DNA of 64,000 nucleotides from Whalleya microplaca (taxonomy: Eukaryota > Ascomycota > Sordariomycetes > Xylariales > Xylariaceae): positions 186,001 to 250,000 of the forward strand of contig MU385723.1 of assembly GCA_022497155.1 (NCBI GenBank), read 5' to 3'. Within the stretch, counting starts at the first letter, position 1. Every line of letters begins with the position of its first letter. Positions 11,788 through 24,888 of the stretch are shown in pieces. The position numbers and the translations under genes are program-made. Under the pieces are notes generated by a model, which had not been told where the DNA came from, made no database searches, and worked only from the letters and a program-made list of their open reading frames with translations.

Positions 11788-14700
11788 TGTGACAACGATC
11801 TCTGGGTTACGCTCTCAAAAAGTGTTGGTGGTTGATTGTGCGGGTGATGTTTCGTGGACCTCTGGCTGGATTGATTTTTTCAAATTGAGGATATGTGTGC
11901 GGAATGGCTGATCAGGGTAAATCGCGGCTAATCCTAAATTGAGGGGCACTGGTGAATGATTGTAATGTGGCTCAATCCTCACCAGCCACATTCTGCCACC
12001 ACACCAAACTCGATAATTCAACCCGAATAATTGCAAAGACCAATTCTTTTACACAGTAGAGACATCCATTGAAGGCCCAAAGCCTTAAAGGTTTAGACGT
12101 ACCCTCGAACCATTTGTTATTAACTTAAAATTTGAACTATCATCTCAGGTTACCTACAAAACAGTGAAATACATAACCACATCGCTCTTACTCCCTTGCT
12201 CACAAGGTTATCTATCTATCGTGTCGCTCATCAGACCAACGAGCCCCATCATGTCCAAATGAGACAACACCGGTCCTAAATTAGGATATGACACATCTGA
12301 GCATGACACGCGTATATACATTGAGTACCGGCCACGCATACATGTAGGTGGGATAATGGATGAGGTTACCTCGAAAGTTCAATTGTCTCAGACTAGCCAA
12401 CTTGCGTTGAATCTCAATGTGCTTACAAGGTCCTTAGTACATACCTAATAATCTATAAATCTATGTTTAGTAACCGTCAGAAAGGTGTGAAAATAAATCC
12501 ATATTGAAATGAATATTATATATATACGTGTTCGTTGGCAGATAATTCAGGGTTCGTAATTCGATACGATGTCCCCGCAAATAAACTTGAAAACCTGACT
12601 TGGCCTCGCGCTTTCGATCATAGGAAGTTTCGATCTCAGCATCGTAAAACGCTGGATTGCTGGGTACTGTATATGCCAGCCCTTGGCGTTTTGCTCACAA
12701 GGTCATAGACGTGACAAGAATTCAGCTCTTGGTAGAGGTTAGGTTTCGATGGAGACCGACTTCTTGCAATCGTGGGGATTTATCTGCCCCTGGTCCCTCT
12801 AGAAATCCGATGGCCCGCAAGAAACCGTAACTAATGATAATATGCATATCGAGGGACCGGATTGAAGGCAGCAGAGTGTCAACCAGCTCGGTATTTTCGC
12901 CATAAAGTTGTCTTATTGTCATCAAGCCAACGTATTTAGTAGGATAAAGCTACTCCAATACTGTAAAGTCTTTAAATATAGCAATGCAATTTCTCCAGTC
13001 ACAAGTTAGTTCTGGTATGTGAATAACAAATTGAAGAAGTGGCTTCGTGGACAGAAGCACCCCGCGAAGGTGCCGGGCAATGTCTCGATATTGAGCAACG
13101 CTTCTACATGTTGGCCTTCATCTTGGTTGCTCATGATCTAGGAAATTTCAATGTTACTCGATATTGATCTGCTGCTGAATAGAGAACACAAGTTATGTAG
13201 AGACAGGAAACTGTTGTTCAGTTGTAGCGAACGCACTTTGCGAAGTGACATGTTGCCCGCATCACCACATATGTATTTTCTGACGACAGGGTTTATAAAC
13301 TGAAGGAAGCATGAACTGGCACCTCTCAGTCCTCGAAATCCAGGTTAGATATGCTGATATGCTATAGCCTATAGGGTCAGGCATGCCCAGCGAAGGTCTT
13401 CCGTGTTTCCACGGAATTGGACGGACTCAGCAGCGATCTAGGTCTCGATTAGGCAAATTTATAGTCATCGTTGAGGACTTTTTACAGCAGGCTGGGACGA
13501 CTTGCGAGAGCAATGTCCCTTATATTCCAATTTACGACATTGCTATGCTTTACGACGCTGTTCTCCTTTTTCCTCGCACGGCTTGCCAAAAGGTGCACTA
13601 TCAAACTCTAAAGGCAAGTTTACGCCATAAGAGGAGGGTATTTTCAGAGCTGCTTAAAGTGTAGGACCAGAGTGAGAAGTCTGAATAAACGGGAGAAAGA
13701 TAACAGGCGCATTATCCCCAAGAAGGGAGATGCAAGGGTACCTATATAGGATTTTCAGCATCGCGCTAGCTTAGCTGAATTCTCTTTAGGTAGCCTTACC
13801 TAGTTTTCATCGTCGTATATCTGCTATCTCATCCCTTTGTGGTAGTCAATGGTACACCAGAACATCACCAACTCTGGCGGAAGTCGTGCAGTCTGAAGAG
13901 CTCCGTTACTTTAAGGACTAGCTACACAGCATACCCTAGTAAGACCTGGTTTAGCCAGATTCCATGACTAATGTGCCTGACATACGTAGAATTAGACTTA
14001 GCATTAGCAACTTGGTGATGACTCATATTCGTGTGAATTAGTGATAGATAAGTGGGATGTCGGGACTAGCGGGTGTGTGGCATGAGGGTCGGACGGGAAT
14101 GCATGCATGACATGTTTACGCGCGCAATAAAGCATTTAAAGATATACAGCAGACAGATTCAACTTAGGGAACTTCGAAGTGTTTAATGAATAGGCACTCT
14201 AGCAACCGAGCTAGCTCTGCATATGTAGGTGTCTGTTGTATATCTCGACGTCTATGATGCTATATAAGAGTGTAGATCGCCGCGTCTGCCAAGATAAGAA
14301 TATTGTCAAATTATTGCTTTATCATATATCTGTCTATCTACCCATCATTAATTAACAGCTGTCCGATCGATAGCTGTCGGAGCAATTTCGCAGCGGCTAC
14401 GGAGGCGGTGACACCCAAGCTGTCGCCGATCCCGCGTCGGATAAGTCCATACGGTTACTTCCGGAAATAAGCGCCGGTTAGAAGCAGGTAAAATCTCCAT
14501 AGTGCTCGAGTATTCAGCAAGCGAGGCGCCTATAATGGATGAATGTTACACGTATATAGGGCGAAGTTGATCATTAGTCGCCAATCGTAGGCCTGGCCTA
14601 CCAATTATTCACCTTTTCTGTATCGAATTTTAAGGCTCGAGAAATATTGACTCCAGCTCCAGCCACCTGGTACCGACTTGGCGCATCGACGGGCAGCTTC

Positions 14701-15252
14701 CGCTATCAAACTCAAATTTTTTCCCATAGAAGCGTGGAGCAAATGCTTGGAGACGGACCAATAGGGCCCCATCATCGGCTTTGGAGCCGGTTGATATCCA
14801 CTGCATATCCACCTAAACAGGCAGTTAAGATCGGGAGACTATACCTTATCAAGGTAAGTTTCGTCCCGATGCTCGGCGTGGAATCTGGGGAGACATGTGA
14901 GTTACAGTCAGAACGAAGAGAATCAGGTGCCCAGGGGAGGCGATTTGATAACAAATACGAAAATATTTGTTGGCTCTTAGTCGGTGTAAAAATTGAATTG
15001 TTTGATCTGGGCAGCTTCAGGAAGGGTGTGTTTTCCAACTCATATCACTTTGGTGCTTCTTGCTGTATAAAGATCGTAGTATCTCTAGCACAGTAATAGT
15101 CAGCGAGAATTGTCGGACAACTATCCGGCCATCGGTCTTCTAATCTGTTGTGAAACTCGAGGGTGTTATAATCTAGGCTCTCGCCTATAATGACTCTCAC
15201 ATCATTGTCGAACCACTTACGCTCATAGAAACACCATCAACCACCACCCGTG
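11788..15252. other. Intergenic, 3.5 kb
   Basis: The region holds the divergent promoters of eL42 and the MFS transporter. Short frames at 12722-12925 (-), 13383-13664 (+) and 14630-15096 (both strands) resemble no family I know and lack a consistent exon structure. The DNA is AT-rich with short TA-rich words. No tRNA or 5S gene was seen. Confidence 0.45.
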
Positions 15253-17379
15253 ATGTCTCAGGCAGATAACACCCGCCGGCAAACGGCTGACCAGAGCCAG
15301 GTCAGCATGCACTCGCACTCCAGCACAAGCAGCTCCTCTTCAATCCACACAGACGAAACGAGATCGAGCCGCGATACCGCACAGGGACCCGATCTGCTAG
15401 ACCGATGTCCAACCAACCACTCCCACTCCATGGGACCGGACGTCATAGAGCCAATAAACTCCGTGATAGAAATACCAGACGAGGTGTACGACCGGCTACC
15501 ACCCCACAGGAAACTAATAATTGTCTCCTTGTTGGCGTTTTGCTCGTTCCTGGCACCCATCTCTAGCACCTCGGTGCTATCGGCAACACCCGAGGTAGCC
15601 GCGGAATACCACACAACAGGCTCGATCGTGAATCTCGTCAATGCCTTCTACATGCTCTTCATGGGATTGTCCCCAATGTTTTGGGCACCACTAAGTCAGG
15701 TTTACGGCCGGAGAATAGTCAGTAGTCCTATGCACCAAGTATATCTATTAAGGGGTATAGGGTTCACTGACATGTTCGGCGTATAGGTAACCCTTATTAC
15801 GGCCGTGGCATTTCTTCTCTGTAGTGTAGCAACAGCGCTATCACCAAATCTCGCGGCGTTCTTTGTCTTCCGCCTCCTATCAGCGTTTGAAGGCACGTCC
15901 TTTATCTTGGTCGGTTCGGCTGTCATTGGGTCAGTAACTAGATTCTTCTTTGAAAACCCGACTTCGGCATTTAGTATCCTATATTACTAACTCGTGTTCA
16001 GCGATATCTACCGTCCAACGGAGCGCGGAACTGCTCTAGGCTGGTTCCTCAGCGGGACGTTAGTAGGACCCGCCCTCGGACCGTTCATAGGCGGCGTTAT
16101 AGTAACATACAAATCATGGCGGGTCATTTTCTGGCTCCAAACGGCCTTGGCCGGCATCGCGGCCATTGGCTCATACTTCCTGCTTCCGGAGACGATCTAC
16201 CACAAGGGAGCAGATGACCTAGTAGGCTACAGTGTCAAGCGGAAGGCGAAAGTTCTCGCACATATGATGAACCCTTGGCGCGTGATTCGGCTCTGGGAAT
16301 ACCCGAATCTGCTCCTCACCGGGTTAGCCACATCGGCTCTCATCTGGAATATGTACAGCCTGCTTACGCCGATTCGGTACGTTTTGAATCCGCGGTATAA
16401 CCTCACTACGCCGTTGCAAGGAGGTCTCTTCTACCTTGCACCAGGCTGTGGCTATCTCACTGGAACGTTCCTCGGCGGGAGATACGCGGACTTCGTAGTA
16501 AAAAAATATATTAAAAAAAGGGGCATTCGGATTCCCGAAGATCGCTTATACTCAGCATTACCCTTGTGAGTAACATCTGAAGTCATTGATTACCCCTTTT
16601 GTCTTGTTTTAAGAGCAAAAATTCCCCAACGGAGTATGTCGGCAGTAAAAATCCCTGAGACATGTCTTGGGACTCCCGATTACTCACGAAGCGCTCAAAA
16701 AAGAGAGAACACTGACTCATAATGGTGTAGTATGGGCATTGTCATCCCCGGTTGTGTTCTAATCTACGGATGGTGTGTAGAGAAGAATGTTGGCGGCATC
16801 CCGTTGACAGTCGTCGTGCTGTACCTGCAGGGAGTTGCCCAACTATTTTGCTTTCCATCCCTCAATACCTATTGTTTGGACGTCATGCCAGGTCGTTCAG
16901 AGGTAATTGCAGGGAACTATGTGATACGGTATCTTTTCGCATGTACTGGCACGGCAGTAGTACTCCCTGCTATTAATGAGATTGGCGTCGGCGGGTTCTC
17001 GACGAGTAAGTGGCATTCTTAATCACGTATTTCCCCTTCCGTTCTGTTTCAGGAGTAGGAATTCCCCATTGGGACATATTCGGGAGTAAAGAACTCCTGA
17101 GACAGGTCTTAGACCTCCTCATTAGTCGTCAGACTGTCTCTAAAGAGCGAACACTAACCCACAATGCTTGTAGTCAGCGCGGCGTTCGTTTGTGTAAGCA
17201 CTATTGGGGTGTACGTCTCCATTCGCTGCGGCAAGCGTTGGAGGGAGCGAATAGATGCCAAAAAGAGGGCAGCTAGAAAGATGCACAACCAGAGGAAATC
17301 CGCTCAGAGTGGCGATGACCACGTGCGCGCTCAACAGAATGTGACGACACCACAGACGCAGCAGAAGGAGGAGGTCTGA
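15253..17379 (+). CDS. Major facilitator superfamily transporter, DHA1-type drug:H+ antiporter
   Basis: Five exons (15253-15717, 15787-15929, 16002-16565, 16731-17005, 17174-17379) encode 550 residues. A Ser/Thr/His-rich N-terminal tail of about 85 residues precedes the first membrane segment. The loop 2-3 signature ends in APLSQVYGRR. Later blocks IYRPTERGTALGWFLSG, LGPFIGGVI, FPSLNTYCLDVM and a basic C-terminal tail match fungal DHA1 (Flr1/Qdr-like) transporters. The protein should sit in the plasma membrane and export small toxic compounds against protons; the substrate cannot be read from sequence. GTG at 15250 precedes the ATG in frame, and the ATG is taken as start. Introns 1 and 2 are ordinary (69 and 72 nt), whereas introns 3 and 4 (165 and 168 nt) are similar to each other and are listed separately. 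No biosynthetic cluster adjoins. Confidence 0.93.
16566..16730 (+). repeat. Intron 3 of MFS gene, putative introner-like element copy A
   Basis: This 165-nt phase-2 intron has a GTGAGT donor, branch-like ACTGAC at 16711 and acceptor GTGTAG. From about base 35 to its end it aligns with intron 4 of the same gene at roughly 70-75% identity by eye, most differences being C/T or G/A. The shared landmarks are AATTCCCC, TCGGNAGTAAA, CTGAGACA, GAGNGAACACT and the AATG just before the acceptor. It is over twice the length of introns 1 and 2. The flanking exons are not similar, so duplication of an exon segment does not explain it. Confidence 0.7.
17006..17173 (+). repeat. Intron 4 of MFS gene, putative introner-like element copy B
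   Basis: This 168-nt phase-1 intron has a GTAAGT donor, branch CACTAAC at 17152 and acceptor TTGTAG. It matches intron 3 over most of its length. It carries an inverted repeat GAGACAG (17099-17105) and CTGTCTC (17134-17140) enclosing a second hairpin AGGTC-TTA-GACCT at 17104-17116. Fungal introner-like elements are described as longer than ordinary introns, mutually similar and foldable, which fits. Copy A has partly lost the pairing. Confidence 0.7.
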
Positions 17380-19859
17380 AGCGTTGGAAACATCGAAAGG
17401 TGTTTCCCTTTTGCACGTGGTGACAAAAAAACAACCGAGTTTACCATTGTTGCCGCAGATCATTCAGGGTCCAAACTGGATGAGGAACTCCTTCGGCGAA
17501 GCTTGGATACCCCGGCCTCACACCGAGAACAGATAAGCATTTGGGAGTAAACCATATTGGCCGATCTCTGCCTAGGGGTAGATCCGAGGGTGTTGCAAGT
17601 CGTCGCATGCCAATGACTATGACGTACGAGCCTCGTTCGCATCAAGGACATCGTCCATGCATGCTAGGTAGCTCTTCACGATATCTGTCTTTGGAATGTT
17701 GATGAATCGTTGGCGATCTACCGGCACTTGGGTCGCCGGGCCACTGTATATGTAGCTAACTCCCTGAAAGGAAAGCGATTGGGCAGTAATCCGTATCTAA
17801 TTATTGATCGACAGTTCGATATGCCACGTACATTTGCAAAATATTTGACAACGGATGCTAGCATTCTGTCCCAGCCGCACAGCAGAGACCTATGCTCCGT
17901 TGACATCTGCAGTGCACCCAAGGTTCGGCTAGCAAATGAACATACCTACCAGGCAGTAATACTGTTGTGGGGAGACGTAAGCGGACAAGATTGCACCACA
18001 TCATGCTTCCTCGCATGATTGACATGATTAGAGCGAACTTGTTCTCGAAGCTTATTATTATTAATAGGTTAGCTCGTGAACGACATATATCAAATTGTCG
18101 GAAAGAGGCAGCAGTGAACAGAAACATGACTGAAGTTCTCGTCAAAGCTCCCCCGCAAAGCTGATTGGGCGGTAATTATCGGGGCTGACACCCGGTATCT
18201 CCAGACAAATCGGCTTTTGCGCCCAAGACCCCTATTTGTTGATGAAACAATTCGCGATACCATGCACGCATTGTTTCACTTTCTGCGGGCCGAGGCTACG
18301 GTGAATTATCAGATGGTCCGCAGGCCGGAAGCGCTGCAGAGTTCCCATGATCGCCACACAGCCTGTCCTGCGTTCGTTCAACCGTTCAACCGATCTGTGC
18401 GATGGCAATGTCCCTGCGGAGAGAGATCACACCAGGCGAAAAGGCTCGGTTCGAACCAGGCTTAAAGCATCATTACTATTGTATGTGTGCAGCAGGCTGA
18501 CGCAGTTCATGTTATGTAGAGGCCAATGCCTAAAAGATACCTAACATGCTAGCATGCCACATAATGGAATGGCCACTTGTATGGAGAATGGAAGATGGCG
18601 CAGCTGTATTATAGGGGTTTGAGGCGTGTTGCGCTGTTAGTTGAGTGGGTACATAGGTTAACCTAGTAGCAGGTGGTGGGGGTGCCGAGTTGTAGGTACA
18701 TGCATCATACCGTAGGGCGCACAGCTGTGGTTGACAAATGCGATCTGATTGAACCAACACATGTGATATAAACTGAGGTAACCGCCAAAATGCTATGTAC
18801 CATGTATGCTAAACATTATTGGCTGCCTTCTGGCTATCTTTAATCGCTCAATAATAACAGTATTGATATACGTATACACACACTCAATGGAAGGTTATGT
18901 TTGCAACTTTACCATACAGTTACGTGAAATAGAAGCTACATGTACTGATCAATACCTAATGAACTCCCTATACCACCAATCGTGGGTTGTGCTGCCGCGC
19001 GTCTACCCTCATGTAGTACCTACTGCGATGCGGCATGCTGTCCCTGGACTCGGGGCAAATACTTGCCGTGCTTTACGGAATACACCGAAGCGCCGGTGAA
19101 CTTCGGCCGTACTGTACGCTACAATAGGGCCATCTAGCTAATTACTGTAGACTAGCTGGCTACCACTCTAGTACGTAGGCTAGAACAACTTTAAAAAGTT
19201 GATTGACGCTTCGGGCCTTAAGCCTGTTCCATTTTTAACCTGGCCCTGAAGTCGGGTTGCATACCCGTTGATTTCTACGTCAACCGTAATAAGTAAACAA
19301 ACACATTCTTTTACGAGAAGGCGAAAGTCGTGAAGCATGTCGTCACTGGCCACTATAATCGAATTGAGTAGGTCATCGGCAATTGTGGGCATGTCTTACT
19401 TAAATACGGGCACTCGTCTCCTCGTTTAACCTGAATAACGGCGTTCGAGGTTGAAACTTGCATTAGCGCGAACAGGAAACGATTCGGCCACTGACAGAAG
19501 CGGATAGCCGCTTGATAGGACTGGAGGTCTGCAAGTATGGGTTATGCCGTTAGTTATGCAGTTATGCGCCTTGGCAGCCGCGCCAGCATCAGCGGATTCA
19601 GCCCCAACGACAATAGATCGTCAGCGGTTGATTGGCTCTAATTCGATTAAGGTATGGCCAACTTCCAAACTTATCGTCGATCCCACCGCCTTCATTACGT
19701 ATGTACTTCTTGAAGGCGGCCACACCGGTAGCGGTCTACAGGTACATTGCATACTCATACTATGTAAATACACCAACAACTGGAGGTTACATGCTGGCAT
19801 GTAGGGTTTACCGTATAGAACCAGGTATCTTTGCGTACTGTAGGTAGCATCGCCTAATC
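17380..19859. other. Intergenic, 2.5 kb
   Basis: No gene was recognised downstream of the MFS transporter. Short frames at 17718-18465 and 19180-19392 (-) show no family motif. A GGTTCGAACC word at 18448 is not part of a foldable tRNA. Confidence 0.4.
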
Positions 19860-20284
19860 CTAGCCCACTAAATCGGAAAACGGTCTAAGTGGTCTTTTTT
19901 TTGGCGGTATTGATGAGGCTCGCACACAGGCACAACGGCTGAACGGTTTCCTCGGGTGCAACGTGATCAAGAACGTCTCATTATCAGCATCAGGTAATTC
20001 CTGCCGGGTCCAGAAAAATCGAGGTAGAAAAACTTGACAACCCACGCGCATTCTGAGTCGAGAATCGAAAGAGAAATCATCACGAGTCGGAGATACACAC
20101 TATAATGACGTCTTTCCTTAGCTAATCTGAAACGAATGCTAGTACTAGTACGTGCCGAGAATGCTATTATGGCGTACAAGATCTGCCAAGGTAGTAATCT
20201 TCCTTCGTCTCTTCTCTGTTTCCAGTGCATAATGGATGGAGTTGATATTGTTATTACGATATGAAATTGCATCGGGCTGCTTTC
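19860..20284 (-). CDS. Possible spliced small gene or gene remnant, function unknown
   Basis: A tentative two-exon reading (20284..20152 and 20052..19860) joins in phase and starts just after a strong 3' splice signal (TTACTAAC then CTTCAG, 20285-20300), so an upstream exon would be expected. The encoded text includes NNNINSIHYALETEKRRRK and ELPDADNETFLITLHPRK and ends with a basic, proline-containing tail. I recognise no family. The first donor (GTACTA) is weak and no starting ATG was fixed, so this could equally be chance or a decayed gene. Confidence 0.2.
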
Positions 20285-22512
20285 CTGAAGGAAGTTAGTA
20301 AGCAAGGCAAAATCCGTTGACTACCTAAAGAGTCGTTAGTCAGAAGGCTTGCGCTAAACGAGGGAAGAAAAAGGGTGAACACTGAACAGGGTGTGGCTCT
20401 TCAATCTGCAGGGACACTGTCCTGGCACCCGCGATGCTGATCTTTACGATATGTAGGGAGGCAACTGTACGAAGTACAAAAGGACGTCATAAGATGTATA
20501 AATAAATAGGAGCGCCCCGTTGGTCTCCTAGGGCGATGTATTTTGTACTAGGCTGCGGCTAATCTTACATGTGTAGATTAGGTAGGTAATGCCAAAATAA
20601 GGTTAGGTTCACGATACGATTTAAAGATAGTTGGTAGACAGGCTATCAAGAGTATCAAATTTCAGCTGTCTTTCAACTCACGTTTCCAGTGACCTGGCCC
20701 GGAAGAGGTTGATGCTGATTTTGATGAACGTTATTTGATGATAGTCCCACGTTCTGTAACATTAGCTGCGGCGATAAAACATGGTACAGAGGGGGAAAAA
20801 ATTGGCCCCCACTTGCCTGCATACAGACCCCTGCTCCCTGTAGGTACCAAGAGAGAATGAATGATCACTTGGCGTGCTTGGCATCTGTAGACCCCTGTGT
20901 TCGCCTTTGAAACCAACCGATATGCGACCAGCGTGCCGACAGTGTCACCTTTTCTTGATCTGATTTGATTCGGTCATTTCGTACCAACTTGTATACCATG
21001 CGACTGCATAGAGAATGCATAGAGGGCTAGCGGGAGCATGGGAGTTAATTACACACGCACTCCGCGCACTCTGCGCACTCTTCAATCAATTCAAGACCTA
21101 TCAACCTAGCCTCGCACGTTGCCTATACCGAAGTTATACTGGCCGTAGGCAAATTCCACGACTCCATTGTCGCCAATAGAGGGACATACGTATGTACAAT
21201 ACGTGCCACACATGGGTGGATTCGTCATACCATCTGGCCATCCTGCACAACACATTTGTGAAGAAAAGGCTTAGATCCCTGGCCAAGCCGACAGAGTTTG
21301 TAAACTGTACGGATTACATACTAGCATAGCAGTAGGTATGGAGGATGAGGCAACGCAACGTGTGTATGTAGAGAGTTTCCGGAATTTAATGGGGGAAATT
21401 GAATGATAGCAGTAAAGTACAGTTAACTAAAACTAGTAACTAGCATGTACACATTGACAATACAAACAAAAAAACCTGCACCAAAACTTGCACACCCAGA
21501 CACCCCATATCTGCATATGTTCTATTCTGGCTGGTACCCATTATTCCCACATAACAATCCGTGTCTGAAATTTCAAGATGTCAAGGTTCCCGCGAGGATC
21601 TACACCTGCGATCTGCGTCTCCTTTTCTTCTAAACATGTAGAACTGAGTAATTCGTGCCTTCCCTGCCTGCCAACCGTTGCAAGTACAGTACTGTCGACA
21701 CCGTCCCCGTCCCCCGTCCCCATCCACGTCCAGTAACCCAGTCCAGTTCCCCAGTCCAGTTAACAGGGTCAAAGCAAATCCATTTCCCACCCACTTCTGC
21801 CACTGAGAGCAACCACCACTGCCACCTGAAAATAGCAAGCAATAACCAAAAACCCAGCCCCGGGGCCTCTTTCTTGCATTTCTCTTTCCCTCTTTTCTTT
21901 GTATCATCTTCATTTTGCGAGAACAGATACCTTTTTTTCTCCCCTCCCCTTCCAATCCCTTTGTAAACCAGGACGTTTCATCGAACACCGTCAGCCAGCC
22001 TCCAGCCTCGAGTCACAAGAGAAGCCGTACCTAATACCACTCGACTTCATTCCTAAATACGTACACACTCTTTTCTGCTTGCTTGCTTCAACCGGGAGAT
22101 CACTCTTTTTCTCCTGACCCGATAATCCTCCAGACTCCAGACCTCTGCATCCGATCAAGTCCCGATCCATCTTGAATCCTCTCACCCCTCTACCGACTTG
22201 AATCCTATGCTTCTAGGCCTAATACCTGCAGCTTGTACGCGTACACCTTGAGGATTTACTACCTGCGACTCCTTCTCCCTTTGACCCGCGGGAGTTGCCT
22301 TTTGATCCAATCTTCTTTGTGCGTCATAGATAAACAGCACTTCTAGTGACCTCATAACCCGCAGTTCACCTCCTGTCGTCTTTGGGCGGGCTGCTTGAAC
22401 AAAGATACTGCCCTGTGTTGTTGACACAGTAGAATGGCCGATTGTTAGCCTCGATGCTGAGCATTGATCCCGGGAATTGAGTTTCCAAGCTGCCACATCT
22501 ATCCCCTTCGAT
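20285..22512. other. Intergenic with long pyrimidine-rich leader of the DUF3405 gene, 2.2 kb
   Basis: The stretch 21640-22500 is strongly C/T-rich on the + strand and lacks convincing reading frames, as expected for a fungal core promoter and long 5' UTR feeding the ATG at 22513. No other gene was seen between 20.3 and 21.6 kb. Confidence 0.4.
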
Positions 22513-24888
22513 ATGGAACGGATATCCAATTATGTGTCCCGGAAGTCGGGTTTTTCGAAAAGCGAGATCTTTCTGCCCGTTACTACGAAACCACAGTCCA
22601 AATTCAGAGTCAAGGCCCTGCTAGGCCATTGTCTGTACCGCCGAGTTGTAATATGGACCGTTGTCATTATCGTCTTATTATCGGTCACACTTTTCAATCC
22701 ACGATTAACGGCGAGGTCACGGGATGTCTTGGATCTCGTACATGGCGCTAAAAGTGAGACGAAGACAGTCGCAACCGTTCCCGATGACATAGGTTTACAG
22801 AAGCCGGTCGGGACTGAAGAGGAACAGCCGAAGAAGATTGAAGGACAGGTCCAGCGGCCAGGAGAGGAGGCTATAGTGGAGGAAGAAAACTACGAGCAAT
22901 ATGAGGATAACGAGTCGAATATGAACGGGCCAAAGTGGATGAAGTATAAGCAGTAAGTAAATATGAACACGTGAATGAGAAATGTGAATCTAACGCGTGC
23001 ATGCAGCCTGGACGGATATTACAACGGCCTGCGATCATTGGTGCCATTTTCTGAATACAGGCCCGAGTATCCGAGGGCATCACAGGCTGAAGACGCATCG
23101 CAGCCCACAACCCACGTACACCATGAGACCCTGCCAAGGCCAACGGTATATACACCGCAGCCCGACTACGAGTCCGATCAATACAAAAAGACTCATGTGC
23201 CTGTGAAACCTTGCTATATCGACGAGGCCAAGAAAATTCCGGCGCTAGATATCTATGCGTACAACGGTGTCCCCCAAGGCCAGGCAAAAGCTGGCATTGG
23301 ATCCTACAATCTGCTTGGCTTGCGAGAAGATGTTTGCTTTGATCGCTTTGGTCGGTATGGTCCGTACGGCCTCGGTTACGACTTGGACGTGGGTGGAACA
23401 GGTGAGGGTCTCGACACCGAACATGAAGGAAATGAGGTGGTTTGGGAGAAGACTGGGAAAATCAGTTATGAGGGGGTTGATTGGGCGGCCGCACAAGAAC
23501 GATGTTTCAAGACTAATGAAGCTCGTTTCTTAACCGGCAATGACACCCGAGATTTTGAGCTCTCCCAGACAGGTCTCCAGAAGATGGACCGGATAGCCGT
23601 TGTGATCCGAACCTACGTGGGCTTCGAATGGACGAGCCATGCTCTTCTCAACTTCCGCGCCATGGTCAACGAGCTCAATCTGAGATCAGGTGGCGAGTAC
23701 GATGTGCACTTCCTCCTTCATGTGCGCGACAACAACGCCCCTATCTGGGCTGACCCAGGCACTGTCCAGGAAATTCTGGACTACAATGTACCTCCTGAGT
23801 TCCACGGGTTGTGCACATTGTGGTCGGAGGCTCAAATGAAACTGTATTACCCTGGTAATTTTGGCGACACCTTCGAGAATCCCTCCAACGGCGATATTCA
23901 TGGTGTCTACCGGTCTGCTCATATGCCACTCCAGCACTTCGCCATGATGCATCCCGAATATGCGCACTTCTGGAACTGGGAAATGGACATGCGCTGGACT
24001 GGGTCATACTACGAATTATTCGACAGACTCGGGAAATGGGGAGCAGGAGAGAGCCGTCAAGGTATGTGGGAGCGTGCAAGCAAATACTACATCCCTGGTC
24101 TGCACGGCAGCTGGGAGAACTTCACCGATCTTGTGGCCCACGAGACGCGAGCAGCCGGCAAGCGCCCAGTCATGGGACCGGTAGTCTTCACTGGAAAGAC
24201 TGCTCTCGAGAAAGGCGAGAACTTCATGCCAGAAAGTTGTTCCCACGGAAAGGACATGTCCCAATGCGGAGTTGGAGAGGACGCCGACCTCATTACACTC
24301 AACCCCTTGTTCGATGCCGAGTCATCCGGCTGGGTATTTGCTGGAGATATAACAGGCTACGATACCAAGTACGATAAACCACCACGCAGATCTGCTATCG
24401 TTACTGCGTCCCGCTTGTCGCGTCGGCTCTTGACGGTGATGCATGAGGAAACATGGCGTCTCCACCATAGTATGTTTAGCGAGATGTTTCCGCCCACCAT
24501 GGCATTCCATCACAGTTTGAAAGCTGTTTACGCCCCGCATCCAGTATTCTTAGATCGCAGATGGCCCCAGGAAGAAATCGACAAAGCCTTCAACGGTGGC
24601 CAGGACCGTACAACGAATGGCCACGGATCCCCATTCGATATTACAAATGAACATAACCATAAAGGAACTAGTTGGTACTACAACAGTGAATTCGCCGGTC
24701 TGCTATGGAGACGATGGCTAGGCTATGCTCAGATGGATGGTAGAAACGACCACGGCGGCCGCGCCGGCGAGGGAACTCTGCGAGGAGGAAAAGCCGACGA
24801 AGAAAACCCGGACAACTCCGGCCGGCTATGCCTACGCAGCATGCTGGTACACCCGATCAAATGGGAAAACCCTGCCGAACAAGGATAA
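22513..24888 (+). CDS. DUF3405 family type II membrane protein
   Basis: Two exons, 22513-22952 and 23007-24888, are separated by a 54-nt intron (GTAAGT donor, TCTAAC branch, phase 2) and encode 773 residues. A short cytosolic N-terminus with basic residues leads into one hydrophobic segment (about 45-61), then an acidic stalk and a large luminal domain. That domain carries DUF3405 hallmarks such as IAVVIRTYVGFEW, HFWNWEMDMRWTG and LHGSWENFTDLV. DUF3405 is confined to fungi; topology and the aromatic/acidic WEMD motif resemble a Golgi or ER glycosyltransferase, but this is inference and no activity is established. The ATG was preferred over an upstream in-frame TTG at 22477. The gene stands alone between long intergenic spaces. 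Confidence 0.93.

Noticed and set aside
14647..15096. 149-residue plus-strand frame upstream of the MFS gene
   Set aside because: It does not start with a convincing ATG context, has no family features, and antisense frames of similar quality overlap it.
18448..18457. GGTTCGAACC, similar to a tRNA B box
   Set aside because: The flanking bases do not form a T stem and no acceptor stem or A box is found at the right distance.
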